Of a stretch of 64,000 nucleotides of DNA, positions 22,618 to 33,777 are shown piece after piece; position 1 is the stretch's first letter, and the number at the start of each line of letters is the position of its first letter. The stretch is from Stropharia rugosoannulata. Taxonomy: Eukaryota > Basidiomycota > Agaricomycetes > Agaricales > Strophariaceae. A program made the position numbers and the translations under genes. The notes beneath the pieces were generated by a model. It was not told the origin of the DNA. It saw only the letters and a program-made list of their open reading frames with translations, and searched no databases. The DNA lies in NCBI GenBank assembly GCA_028532985.1, contig JANCIK010000005.1, forward strand, positions 998,501 through 1,062,500, written 5' to 3'.

Positions 22618-24386
22618 ATGTCTTCCCATATCCCGTTGGCCTTATCACTTTTGGGCACTTTTGCTAGTCACTACTACCCCTTGGCTTTAGCTCAGAATAC
22701 TGCGACTCCTGCGCCGCCACCCCCTCCTCCCCCACCTAGTCTTGCGCCTGCGCCTGCCGTGAATGCGACTCCCCCTGCCACTAACGCTAATAACAACAGC
22801 AGCAGCACGTCAAGTAATACACTCTGCGAGGTTTGCGACTTTTCTATAGCGTCATGCTCTATTTACTGAACCTTTTCCCCACCGAAGACATGCCATTTGA
22901 GACCAAAGTTTATCGAGGGTGGGAAAATTCACCCGTACTGTAGCAAAACTTGTGCAAGAAAAGCTAGTAACACCCCATCGCCCCCAAACTCGGGCACTTC
23001 TGGAGATTGCGATGTCAGTACATTTTATTTTTGATTGCTTTTATCTTTGCTAACATCCTTCGTCTCAGTTCTGTCATAAACGACCGAAATACACCGACGG
23101 AACAAAGGTACATGATTACTGCAGCAAGACGTGTGCAAGGCAGGCCGGTGGCCCCAAGCGCAAATTAACTTCTGGACCCCAGCCCGGTAAGTAGCGATAC
23201 GTTTTATGACTACACACGCTCATGTTCCGCTCGTAAAAAGCTCCAGCTACATGTCAAGCCACCGGTTGTACGGAACTACCGATGCCTGGTGGCGTCTACT
23301 GCTCTTCGGTGCACAAGCAGTAAATCCATTATCCTGTCCTTCTATCTGCGCGTAACTAAATTTTAACGCAGCCTCGCCGACTCGGCCTGCCTAATGTGTT
23401 TGAAGGACCCTCAGATGTCTAATTCACATTTCTGCAGTCAGGCGTGCAACGACGCGGCAGAGCGGAAGGTACTTCTCGAGGTGCCTGCTGGGCATGCTAC
23501 GTTCAAGAGTGGTATGACTTGTCAAATGATCTCTTGCCGTTCATTCCCCTCATGAAATTCATTCGAATAGTCGCAGATCAATTCGAAGCATCGTGGAGAC
23601 ACGCGGGGACAACCTGCCCTCCTGTGCGACGCGTGTACAAGATCGTGTGCCCAGCTGCCTCACTTGCCAAGTACAACGCATACAGGTAAAGTATAATATT
23701 CAAATTTGGGTCTGTATCCAGACTCTGATCGCATTTGATGGCAGGGCATCTGTTGAGGCCAAAGGCCAGTTTCTCAAAAGCGGACGCTCTGAAGGCAATG
23801 AGAATCGCCGGTGGCATGGGACGAAGAGGGAATGCAATCTCGGAGATCAAGGTCATACTCAGCTCTGTACATCGACGACCTGCTCTCTATGTTGCATTAT
23901 TCGCACGTCGTATGACATAACACTTTGGGGAAAGAAGACAGGCTGGGGACGGTAAGCTACCAATGTATTAACATGGAGTAAATTTGATTTTCGACTAACA
24001 TATGCGTCTTAGGTTCGGCAAGGGAATATATACTTCTTCAACATCTTCTAAGTGAGTATTGTCTATTGTGTTAACTACACAAACTGACGTCATGGAAGGT
24101 CAAACGATTACTCCCAAAATGAATGCATTTCTGATCTTAAAGCGATCCTACTGAACAAAGTCGTGGTTGGGAAGGGCCGCAAACTTCTACATGATAACAC
24201 ATCCCTGACCGCTCCACCTTCTGGATATGATTCGGTAAGCTTGTTCTTCATTTCCGTTGCTTATCTTGTACTCATTGAAATCAGGTTCTGGCGGAGAAGG
24301 GTGGAAGCCTAAACTATGATGAACTTGTTGTATACAATAACGACGCCATACGCCCTTCATTTTTGGTGATGTACTCGGAGCCATAG
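22618..24386 (+). CDS. PARP catalytic-domain protein with zinc array and polyproline leader
   Basis: The ATG at 22618 starts a hydrophobic stretch (IPLALSLLGTFASHYYPLAL), then a run of eight prolines and an Asn/Ser-rich linker. Zinc modules follow in order: LCE|TCHLRPKF...YCSKTCA, CD|FCHKRPKY...YCSKTCA, CQATGCTELPMPGGVYCSS and CLMC...FCSQAC. The linker QFEASWRHAGTTCPPVRRVY precedes the catalytic domain, which has RRWHGTKR (His), CNLGDQGHTQLC, CSLCCIIRTSYDI, GRFGKGIYTSSTSSK (Tyr), LNKVVVGKG and NYDELVVYNNDAIRPSFLV (Glu). The H-Y-E triad is complete, and the stop is at 24386. It is probably an active ADP-ribosyltransferase. The hydrophobic N-terminus could be a targeting signal, though most relatives lack one. 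It lies head to head with NADAR. Confidence 0.9.
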
Positions 24387-24498
24387 GATAATTGATTAAT
24401 CTTTGTGTATAAGTTACTGTCATTATCACCGGGGTACGCTATGTAGTATTTAATCAGCATATGTATCATATAACAAGCTCTGTTTATCCGAATTGTAT

Positions 24499-25643
24499 TC
24501 AAAAGTTCGACATTTGTTGAACTGTAAAACTATCAGTCAAAAATTCCATATGGATGGAGAGAGAAGTGCCAATGCAGACTCGTCCAATGTACCGAGACAA
24601 GCAGAGGAGTGAATCGTCAACGACTCGCATAAAGTTCAAGACACGGATTCGAGCATAACTTCCGATGACGGCATAGGATAGCGGACTGCGTCCCAAGTAA
24701 GCCATAGCATGATTGACATTCCCAGCGTCAATGTAAGACTATATATTATAAAAGTATGGAATTAGTCAGTGAGATGAATAGACCTGTGGGATAGAGACAT
24801 TACGTTTGTGCGATTGCGATGCCTGTGCAAGCAGCAAGAAATGAGTCAACTCCAAACAGATAGTAGAGAGAGAGTTACCAACGCACCATATAGCGCGTGA
24901 ATTTGAGAACAGTAAGCGACTAAGGTGCATCCGCCCTTCCCAAGAAAATTTGCAACCGTCGGATTGATTAACCCAAGACCAATTATCCAAAACATCCACG
25001 TTGCTAAGATCCACAGGCCTTGCGCACCGACAGATGCAAACGCGGTTTTCGACCAGCTAGGATGTAAAAATAGCATTGTCAAAGCCCCTCCAGTGAGCGA
25101 CGTCCAAGCAGACGCAAAGCTGCGATGGTAGATATAAGCATTCCCGCATACAGTGAGAATGAACCGCGGCTAACAGAAGAAGTCTAGTTCCGGTGCGGAA
25201 CTGGACCGAAGGGTAGTTATGGTTGAAACGATATTCAAGTATCAACCAAGTACTCAGAGCAAGCTTATCAATTAATAAGGGTACGATATGCATGGGAGTC
25301 ACATACTACTTACCTCAGCTAAGCTCGTAAGTACGACGAATATATATACACCTTTGAGCAGAATATCAGCCTCGCACGGGGCCCAAAGTGGCACACGAAT
25401 CGGACCTGGAGCGTATTTTCGTAGACGCAGTCCCGAAGTCTTGTTCAACGGACGAGGGTTCTTTGAGGAGTACTTGTATACCCATGAGAGAAGCAACAAG
25501 TACGCTATCCCAATTATTGGGATAATGCACGATATTAGTCCCGTTGTTGTGCTCGACAAGTACGAAGTTCGGGAGGCGACTGGATCATCCGAAGCGAAGG
25601 GGTCTGGAGTAGGTGATGAAACAGAGTCAGATAGGGCGGACAT
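24499..25643 (-). CDS. Multi-pass membrane protein of unknown function
   Basis: Three exons are clear. The first (25643-25313) encodes a Ser/Thr/Pro-rich N-terminus and transmembrane stretches SCIIPIIGIAYLLLLSWVY and LLKGVYIFVVLTSL. After an intron with gtaagt..ttag ends, the second has ALTMLFLHPSWSKTAF and LWILATWMFWIIGLGLI. The third (from about 24740) begins SYIDAGNVNHAMAYLGRSPL and ends at 24499. I count about four membrane spans. No domain is recognised. It is a typical lineage-specific fungal membrane protein and lies tail to tail with the PARP gene (113 bp between stops). Confidence 0.6.
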
Positions 25644-26137
25644 TGCGGTAGAGCTAAGTGTACTATGAACGGATGAGGTCCATTTATATGGTGCGACGCA
25701 TTCCCGGGAAATGTGGGGAGCTGCTGGTATACGGAAGGCACATGTTCATGCGTGTGGCGTGTGGGGGCAACGTGCCGTGGCCGCTGTCGTGCGTGCGTTC
25801 CGGTAGTTGGTAGAAGTCAGTATATTAATAACACTGAACATCGCTCAACGGTGCTAAAGTGTTCCAGGATTCTTATATTGAGGCTAATGGTAATAAGTAA
25901 CTGAAGCGTCAAAGGCTTAATCAGCGAATGAATATTAAACATTACACCTGATCAAGTTTAAGAGTCTAAGGCCAAGCGGTATAATTGAGTACGTTCCCTA
26001 AGAAGTTATATTGTGTCTCCATTATTCCACAGACGTTTGGAGGTATAGCAGTGGCGGTAGTACCGAAGTATACTATGTGGAAACGAATGTCAACGTCGTC
26101 AAACAAAACTACCGAAGGAGAAACAAACTTCGTACCC
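25644..26137. other. Intergenic
   Basis: This 0.5 kb stretch lies between the start of the membrane-protein gene and the end of the second P450. Nothing further is recognised. Confidence 0.4.
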
Positions 26138-26322
26138 TCACTGTGGCAACTTCTCGACAAGTAATGGAAGCTGCGGGATCGCTTCCTTCCCCAAGACGGC
26201 AGGAGTGGTAATTGGTCCCATTTGCCAGCATATTTCATGCTTTGTAGGAGAGAACCGGAAAGTTTCGATTAGATTGAGTAGAACAGCCTCTGCAGGTATT
26301 TGTGTTAATCGATTTTTGATTA

Positions 26323-26355
<33 letters not shown>

Positions 26356-28723
26356 CTGGAATGGAGACGACTCACTCATTTCGAGCTGTGAGAATTTAAA
26401 CCCGCTGGATAGTAGCATGTATTAGAAATTAAGGAAATCGAGTATTTGGGGAATACACAAACATGCATGCCCGACGTCCCCCTATAAACGTCAAACTGAT
26501 AAAGTCGGTACAGGTCGAAGTGGACAGGAAGATTACAAAAAACTCACAGATGCGAATACACACCAGGAAGATGAGCCGCAATAACGGAATCCGGTAAATC
26601 CCCTAGCCACCTCTCAGGTTTCCATTCATTCGCATCCGGGCCCCATATTTCAACGTTGCGATTGGACGCTAAAATTCCGATATGTATTCCAGTACCTTTG
26701 GGAATATGTAGTTCCCTAATCTCGGTTCCGTCGCATCCCTTTATAGCAGAGGATAAAGGGATCACGGTGTCTTGCTCGGCGCTTGGGTGGAATCTTAGAA
26801 GACAATGATTCCGGTAAATAAAACAGAGAAAGACGTACATTCTCTCGACCATAGATACAGGTGGGTATCTGAAAAAGCACACCATTAAAAAACCGCCGAT
26901 CAAGGGAAAAGCGACACTCACAGGCGCAGAGTCTCGCGGCAAATGGCGTCTAAGTAAGGCAGGCTCACAAGCTCATCGTAGGATAAGACTGCGCCTCCTG
27001 CTGTAGCCTCTTTGATTTCATTCCGCAATTTATCTTGAACATGTTGGTTCTTAGAGAGAAGATATAGGATGCGGGAGAGAGCATTGGAAGTCGTATCCAT
27101 GGCAGCAAATATCAATATCCTATGTAAGGAGTATTCTGAATTTCTGAAGTCGAGAAAGAAACAGGTAGGACCACTCACGTCATTTGTCCAAGTAACTCTT
27201 CTCGGGTCATACTCTCTTCTTTGGAAGCGTTCATATTGGCTTTCACTTTAAGAGTATTAATGTACGCTTCCATTATAAACGATAAACCGCTTACTGAGAA
27301 CAGTCATGATATCTTTCCCTCGTCCAGCTTCCTTCTCCAGGGCGTCCCCACCTTCTTCCAAGGCCTTCCGCTTTGACTCAAAAATTGTGATCGAGGTGCT
27401 GTATAGAGTATCGATAATATCTCGTAACTTGTGAAGCCTCCTCGACGGAATGAGATCCACGACCTTCCGTCTAAACCAGGGGGAACCGATTTTGGAAAAC
27501 GGCGCCGCAACAAAATTCGCTGCAGCGATGATGGTGAATAGGGTTGGCCTACATGACGATCAGATAAAACGACATTCAAAACGGAATGTGAGTAGCTTAC
27601 ATGAGTTGTTTCGCAGCGTCGCAATAAGAATGTTGGTGTGACTGGTCCTCGAAGGAATCGAAGGAATATCCTAAGCCGCTTCTACCGATCAATTCGAGTG
27701 CCGTGCGTGTCATCCAGTCCAGAATTTCTATCTGTTAAGACACATTAAGAAGTGAGGAGTAAGCGTATTATTGACGAGACATGTACCTCCTGTGGCCCAT
27801 CTTTGACCTTGTCCGAGATCACGTCGCGTAGCTGGAAATAGTCAGGTCGTCGAATTTAAGAAATGGTTCGTGTGTGCAGCTCATAACTTTTGACGTACCT
27901 TCGAAGAAACGTCATAGAATGTAAGCACTATGTTAACGTGTCATAAATTAAAACAGAAAGGAGTAAGGTTGCGTCACATACACATCTCTCGCATATGAGC
28001 TATAGAGAAAACAGGGTTAAGAATTTTTCTTTGCTTCCTGTGTTGTTCGCCTGTGTGATCTTGAGCAGCCATATTTATTTTGGAGATACAAATTTACTAG
28101 CCTTGGACTGCGCCAACGCCTTCTCCGAACATAAGTTTGTTCATCCTGTCGATTTTAGTCATTAAAAAAGGAACCTTGTCCATTGTGTATCTGGTGACGT
28201 ACGTTATGGCGAAAGGGCTCTCCTCAAAGATATATTGTTCCTAGGCGGCGGTGAGAAACTAGAGTGAGCCAGATGATTAAATAGATGTCACCTTTACGAG
28301 AATATAATGCAGAGCAGTCGGGTCAAACACGTAGAGTCTATTTTCCTGTTGATGATGTTATTGTTACTAGAACGAGCAAGAAACGCAAATAACTGACGCC
28401 TAAAATCCCTTTGATTTTTACGATACCTCCATCTGTTCAACAGTGAGAACATTCCGTTGTCCAATGACTTCACACTTACATTTCTTGGCTATACTCGCGT
28501 GGAAGTCCCACCCATTGAGGTTGAATAGGTCACCCAACGAACCTGAATCATTGTCAGCATAGCAGTAGGCTGTCTCTAATAGCCACACACCAGTGAGGAT
28601 TGACGCAGCAGGCGGGCCTGGGATGTTGTTGAGCGAGGATTTAGCAGCGCGTTTCTGATAAATCTGCCATAATCCACGAATAATGATCAATGAGACCAGG
28701 GTTTTGAGTAGGGGGGCTAACAT
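26138..28723 (-). CDS. Cytochrome P450 monooxygenase (second, different subfamily)
   Basis: The start at 28723 gives a membrane anchor (LLKTLVSLIIIRGLWQIY) and the hinge NNIPGPPAASILTG. Later exons carry RDVISDKVKDGPQEIEILDW, the I-helix segment ILIFAAMDTTSNALSRIL (about 27120), the K-helix ExxR as ETLRL (about 26945), PERW as WKPERWLG, and the haem loop FIGGRRAC|IGFKFSQLEM split by an intron at about 26400-26460. The Cys ligand is present. The last exon ends LLVEKLPQ at 26138. A (TAA)n tract lies in the last intron. About a dozen introns are needed. Substrate and CYP family cannot be read from the sequence. It differs clearly from the P450 at 5833-7985. Confidence 0.88.
26324..26354. repeat. 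(TAA)n microsatellite
   Basis: About ten uninterrupted trinucleotide units lie within the last intron of the P450 gene. Confidence 0.9.
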
Positions 28724-29723
28724 TGGAAGTTGGTTGCCAAAGTATCACGGTCCCATAGTATTTATACAAACGCGCTCATACCAAGGGAGTACACCAGTTC
28801 CCGACTGATGCGGGGTATGCATACTAAAGGGCTGCGCTCATTGAGTGCCAAAAGACGGAATTACAAACAGTATCGCGTCCCGAGTTTTTTGCTACCTGTA
28901 TTGAAGGTTACATTCGGGAGCCGGCTCCCACGAGAAAGTCATACTTTTTTACTCTTCGGGCAAACTTATGACACGTAGACCACCTACCACGTCCATGGTC
29001 GCTTAGAACATATAGAAAACTTGAGTAGGCTGTCGAACATACTGGAAAGTGATGTAAATAGCCATGTATCCCTTAAAAACTCCAGTTGTCATGACATGAT
29101 GATGTACCGAATTGTCTCTTGAACTGATAGACGTCATTTCGCTCCAGTATGCGCAGTTACAAGCCCAAGGGGCGTTGCGCTTCTAGATTCTTGTCTAAGT
29201 TGTCTTGTAAAGTGGACACGACAGACCAAAAGTGATATTGCAAAGCAAAACATTCCGAAACTTGTTGGGGGAAGCTGTAAGATGCTTTCAATGTAGTGTA
29301 GATCCGGATGTGGGCGAAGGTTTACGGGTGTGTAATGCGCGCAGTCGGCGCCTGCAGGTCACGTACATTCAAATTCAAGTAGTAACCGCAGGATAAATGT
29401 ATTTCTGATACTAGGTGCATTCACATAACGCTGCGCAAGTGGATAAACCTCGTCAGCGTATAAGCTTCCGAGGAGACAAATTGTGGGACCAGGCAGAGAC
29501 ATTCATGAGCAGCAACTGTACAGTGAGGACGACAGAAAGTTCAAACCACGTAGCGCGACGGCGGTATTGATTCCGCGGAAGGCGGGAGTCAGGGTGCTTG
29601 TTGTGGTATGTTATGCATTGTCTGGCTGTACAGTTGAGTTCGGCAAAAGCCTAAACGTGTGCGCGGACGAAATGTGTGTGTCTGTCGCCGCGCAAGATCA
29701 GCAAGCCCTCAAGATTACCGACA
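28724..29723. other. Divergent intergenic region upstream of RPL4
   Basis: About 1 kb separates the starts of the P450 and RPL4. Several short frames lack motifs. A GC-richer stretch around 29330-29370 and the segment directly before 29724 are likely promoter DNA. Confidence 0.4.
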
Positions 29724-31097
<1,374 letters not shown>

Positions 31098-31535
31098 GCT
31101 GCTGACCAGGAATATCATTGTTGGGATACATATATGCTATGTTTTATGTCGACGTCGTCAAAATATTCATGTCTTTTGTAAGGCAGCCCAGCTGTTTGCA
31201 GGATCCTCTGTGCTACTGTGCTAGTTGTTGTATGATATGTTTTCGTTGAGGGTTTATTTACCCGTTGTACCGATCGGTTGCCATGAGCCTTTAGCTGATG
31301 ATCCAACATGAACCTGAGGTCTTCCAGAAGATTTTGACCAGGTTGGAATAGCGAAGATAAAGAACTTGTTTGAAAACACAACCCACTAGTAACTACTCTA
31401 CTGTAAAGCAAGACCGTGATGTTCACTGGCTATTGTCCTGAATCCTGGGCAATAAGTCTATGTTTTGCATTCTTTGATTAAAAGTTGGGTATACTGTTAG
31501 TTATGTATTAAGTATCCATTCTGTCCATATAGCAA
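31098..31535. other. Convergent 3' regions
   Basis: This stretch lies between the stops of RPL4 (+) and the MFS gene (-). It is AT-rich, holds both 3' untranslated regions and shows no gene. Confidence 0.5.
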
Positions 31536-32125
31536 TCATAATATATATTTAAAGTCGGGATGTTGGTCTCCGAGATCGAGCCAGGCCTTGACACCACCGT
31601 CTATACGTTCAGAGCTGTCGTAGGAAACCAAGAGTTCTGTGCGATTCTTTTTCTTCTGTTGATTCCGGTAATGAAGATACTTTGCGTTGATGACTGCAAG
31701 GAGAATGATACAAGATTGACTAAGACAGAAACATAATTAAAACACATGCATGTCAGAAGTATGCAACCGTACTAACAAAGTGATATTCAGGATAGTTGCC
31801 TTCCGAAACTTAGGTCCCTCGCGTGATGGGTATAGCCACGTACTCAAAATGCCCCCCTGGAAAAGAGATGACTATGACCATGTTTAAGAATCAATTCAGA
31901 ACGTACCATGTTGGTCGCCCCTAGACCAAGCGCGATGCTCGTAGCCCTTGTATAGTGAGGTTCTGAGTTATTCGATAACCAAGCAGCGATAACAGGGGCA
32001 GTGCTATAGACGCCAGGAACTATGAGGTACAACGCGCCGTAAGCTACATGCTTTGTGTGAGATCCTAAAAATGGGGTAGCTTAGTATCAGTATATGTTGC
32101 CATGTACTATGAAAAGGTAATACCC

Positions 32126-32137
32126 AGGTATACTGCA
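32126..32137. repeat. Target-site duplication, left copy
   Basis: AGGTATACTGCA precedes the retroelement. The same bases follow its poly(A) tail at 33766-33777. The copies are identical. Confidence 0.9.
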
Positions 32138-32261
32138 GGGGGCATATGGCTTAACAGTCAAATGCTGCCCGAAAGGCCATGAAGTGCACTTGGCCGAAAG
32201 GTAGTGGGTTCAACTCCCGCTCATGGCAGATACCATAAAGTCTACCAGCCTGAGAGGCATG

Positions 32262-32375
32262 TGGAAGCATTTTATGCAAACAACCGCAAAGTTGACAAAA
32301 ACTATTACACCAACATGTGACACATGGAAGCATATATGCGAACAACCGAAAAGTTGACAAAAACTAGCACACCAA
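32262..32375 (+). repeat. Imperfect tandem pair (about 52 nt) inside the retroelement
   Basis: Both copies begin TGGAAGCAT and share GTTGACAAAAACTA and the ending ACACCAA. They are spaced 63 nt apart and differ at a few bases. Confidence 0.75.
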
Positions 32376-32965
32376 GCACGTGTCCTTTCAGGCATGGCTT
32401 AATTTGGGCCTGATCTAGGGAAATTGGGACTGAAAAAGCCAGAAAAAGTCAAAAGCCTTGTGCTGCCTGAAAAGGTGTGAATCTGTTCACATAGACGACG
32501 ATAACAGGGGGAATCCTTGTAAAAACAAGCCGAAAAGGCCACCCCACACCCTGAAAATGGGTCGTTAGTCACATGCAGAAAGGAAAACTCCGGATCCCTG
32601 CTGCAAACCCCCAGCAAGGGGTGCACAATCCGGTAGGCATTGTGGCAAGACAGAGAGCCTGGACAGATTGGGGATCCGAGCCACATGGCATAATCGAACC
32701 ATCTGCTGGGTCACGGGAAACAAGGTTGAACTCCTTGCGGGCCGTAACAGGCAGAGGCAGTCCCTCTGTCCTGGTTTGACTGTAGAAAATCCTCTGTCGG
32801 TTCCTGCTAGGATAACAACCTAGGTCGGAGCTTAAGTTCTCTCGGAGATCTAATAGCCCTGGTCCTGCAAGGGCACCAAGGGGTAGCCTCTCAGGGTGCG
32901 GCTGGTCTTCGGATCGCGGCCCTGGGGGGCTATATCTCGGGGCCGAGTCTAGCCTGCTGATACAA

Positions 32966-33265
32966 ATGCGCAGCGAGCACATACCGCTGAATGCCTACCT
33001 AGAAAGATTTGGTCAATCGGACACACCGAGATGCCCGAGATGCTGGGACGAAAGGCAAGTATACAAGGAAGAAACGCTAAAGCATCTGCTATTCGTATGC
33101 CCAAGCTATGCAACGGCAAGGGCCGACATGGACTACCATCTAGGCCGCGACGCGCGAAACATAAAAATTATGCTATCATGCAAAGAAAAATTCAAAATTG
33201 TCCTACGATTCGCAGCCCGCACTGGGCGCCTGCGAACCGTGAAAGGGCAGAGACTAAGTATTTAA
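32966..33265 (+). CDS. C-terminal fragment of LINE ORF2 with zinc knuckle
   Basis: The frame reads IPLNAYLERFGQSDTPRCPR, then ETLKHLLFVCPSYATARADM. The spacing C-x2-C ... H-x4-C, with the surrounding L-x-x-Y-L-x-x-F and H-L-L-F-x-C-P, is the zinc-binding tail found after the RNase H domain in fungal Tad/Tx1-like LINEs. Reverse transcriptase, endonuclease and RNase H domains are missing. The frame ends at 33265, upstream of a roughly 480 nt untranslated tail. It is unlikely to be expressed as a functional protein by itself. Confidence 0.75.
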   Translation: MRSEHIPLNAYLERFGQSDTPRCPRCWDERQVYKEETLKHLLFVCPSYATARADMDYHLGRDARNIKIMLSCKEKFKIVLRFAARTGRLRTVKGQRLSI

Positions 33266-33765
33266 CCCATATGATTAACCATAACTTAACACATATTAAT
33301 AGCAATAAAGCGCAAGCAATCAACGATAATACTAAAGTCAATCCACCCCAGCAAGCTGGGCCCCGACGCAACATCATAAACAACCACCTCCAATCCGATA
33401 CCCGCAAGTACCACCCATCCGAAATTCGCGCCAGCAATCGGCCACGGCAATACCGCCCAAGCTCACCCACAACAACCGACACCCCGTGATTGCACAGTCC
33501 CAAATATCTTAGATGACAGAGCCATGACGCCTCATACCCAGCAAGCATTCACGAGAACCCTCCCTTCAAACTAGAGTGCCTGAAAACTGCGTTTCCATGC
33601 AGGGACGTCCGGGGGGCATAGCTCGTCGGCGCCGCTGAAAGGACTCTAAGGGAAAAGGAGGAGGACCCGGGGTCCTGTATTCTTCGTAGTAGACAGCTCT
33701 GTAACGTCCATATAGCGCGTAGCGCTACAGACTTAAATTGACATCAAAAAAAAAAAAAAAAAAAA

Positions 33766-33777
33766 AGGTATACTGCA
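33766..33777. repeat. Target-site duplication, right copy
   Basis: AGGTATACTGCA follows directly after the poly(A) tail (the first A is shared with it). It is identical to 32126-32137. Confidence 0.9.

Larger units (their letters stand above)
32138..33766 (+). mobile_element. Non-LTR (LINE-type) retroelement, internally short, with poly(A) tail
   Basis: The element runs from the left target duplication to a 21-A tail at 33746-33766, followed by the right duplication. Its only recognisable coding part is the extreme C-terminus of a LINE polyprotein (32966-33265). The left end (about 32146-32216) holds TGGCTTAACAG and GGTTCAACTCC, similar to A and B boxes of tRNA-type promoters. It is followed by a diverged pair of about 52 nt direct repeats at 32262-32313 and 32325-32375. 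No reverse-transcriptase motifs are present, so it depends on another element for movement. It may be an internally deleted LINE, or a SINE that acquired a LINE 3' end. Confidence 0.85.

Noticed and set aside
32146..32230. tRNA gene
   Set aside because: A/B-box-like motifs are present, but no cloverleaf could be drawn. They lie inside the retroelement and are better read as a SINE-like promoter.
32569..32982. 137-codon minus-strand frame in the retroelement
   Set aside because: No domain, and opposite to the element's coding direction as set by its poly(A) tail.
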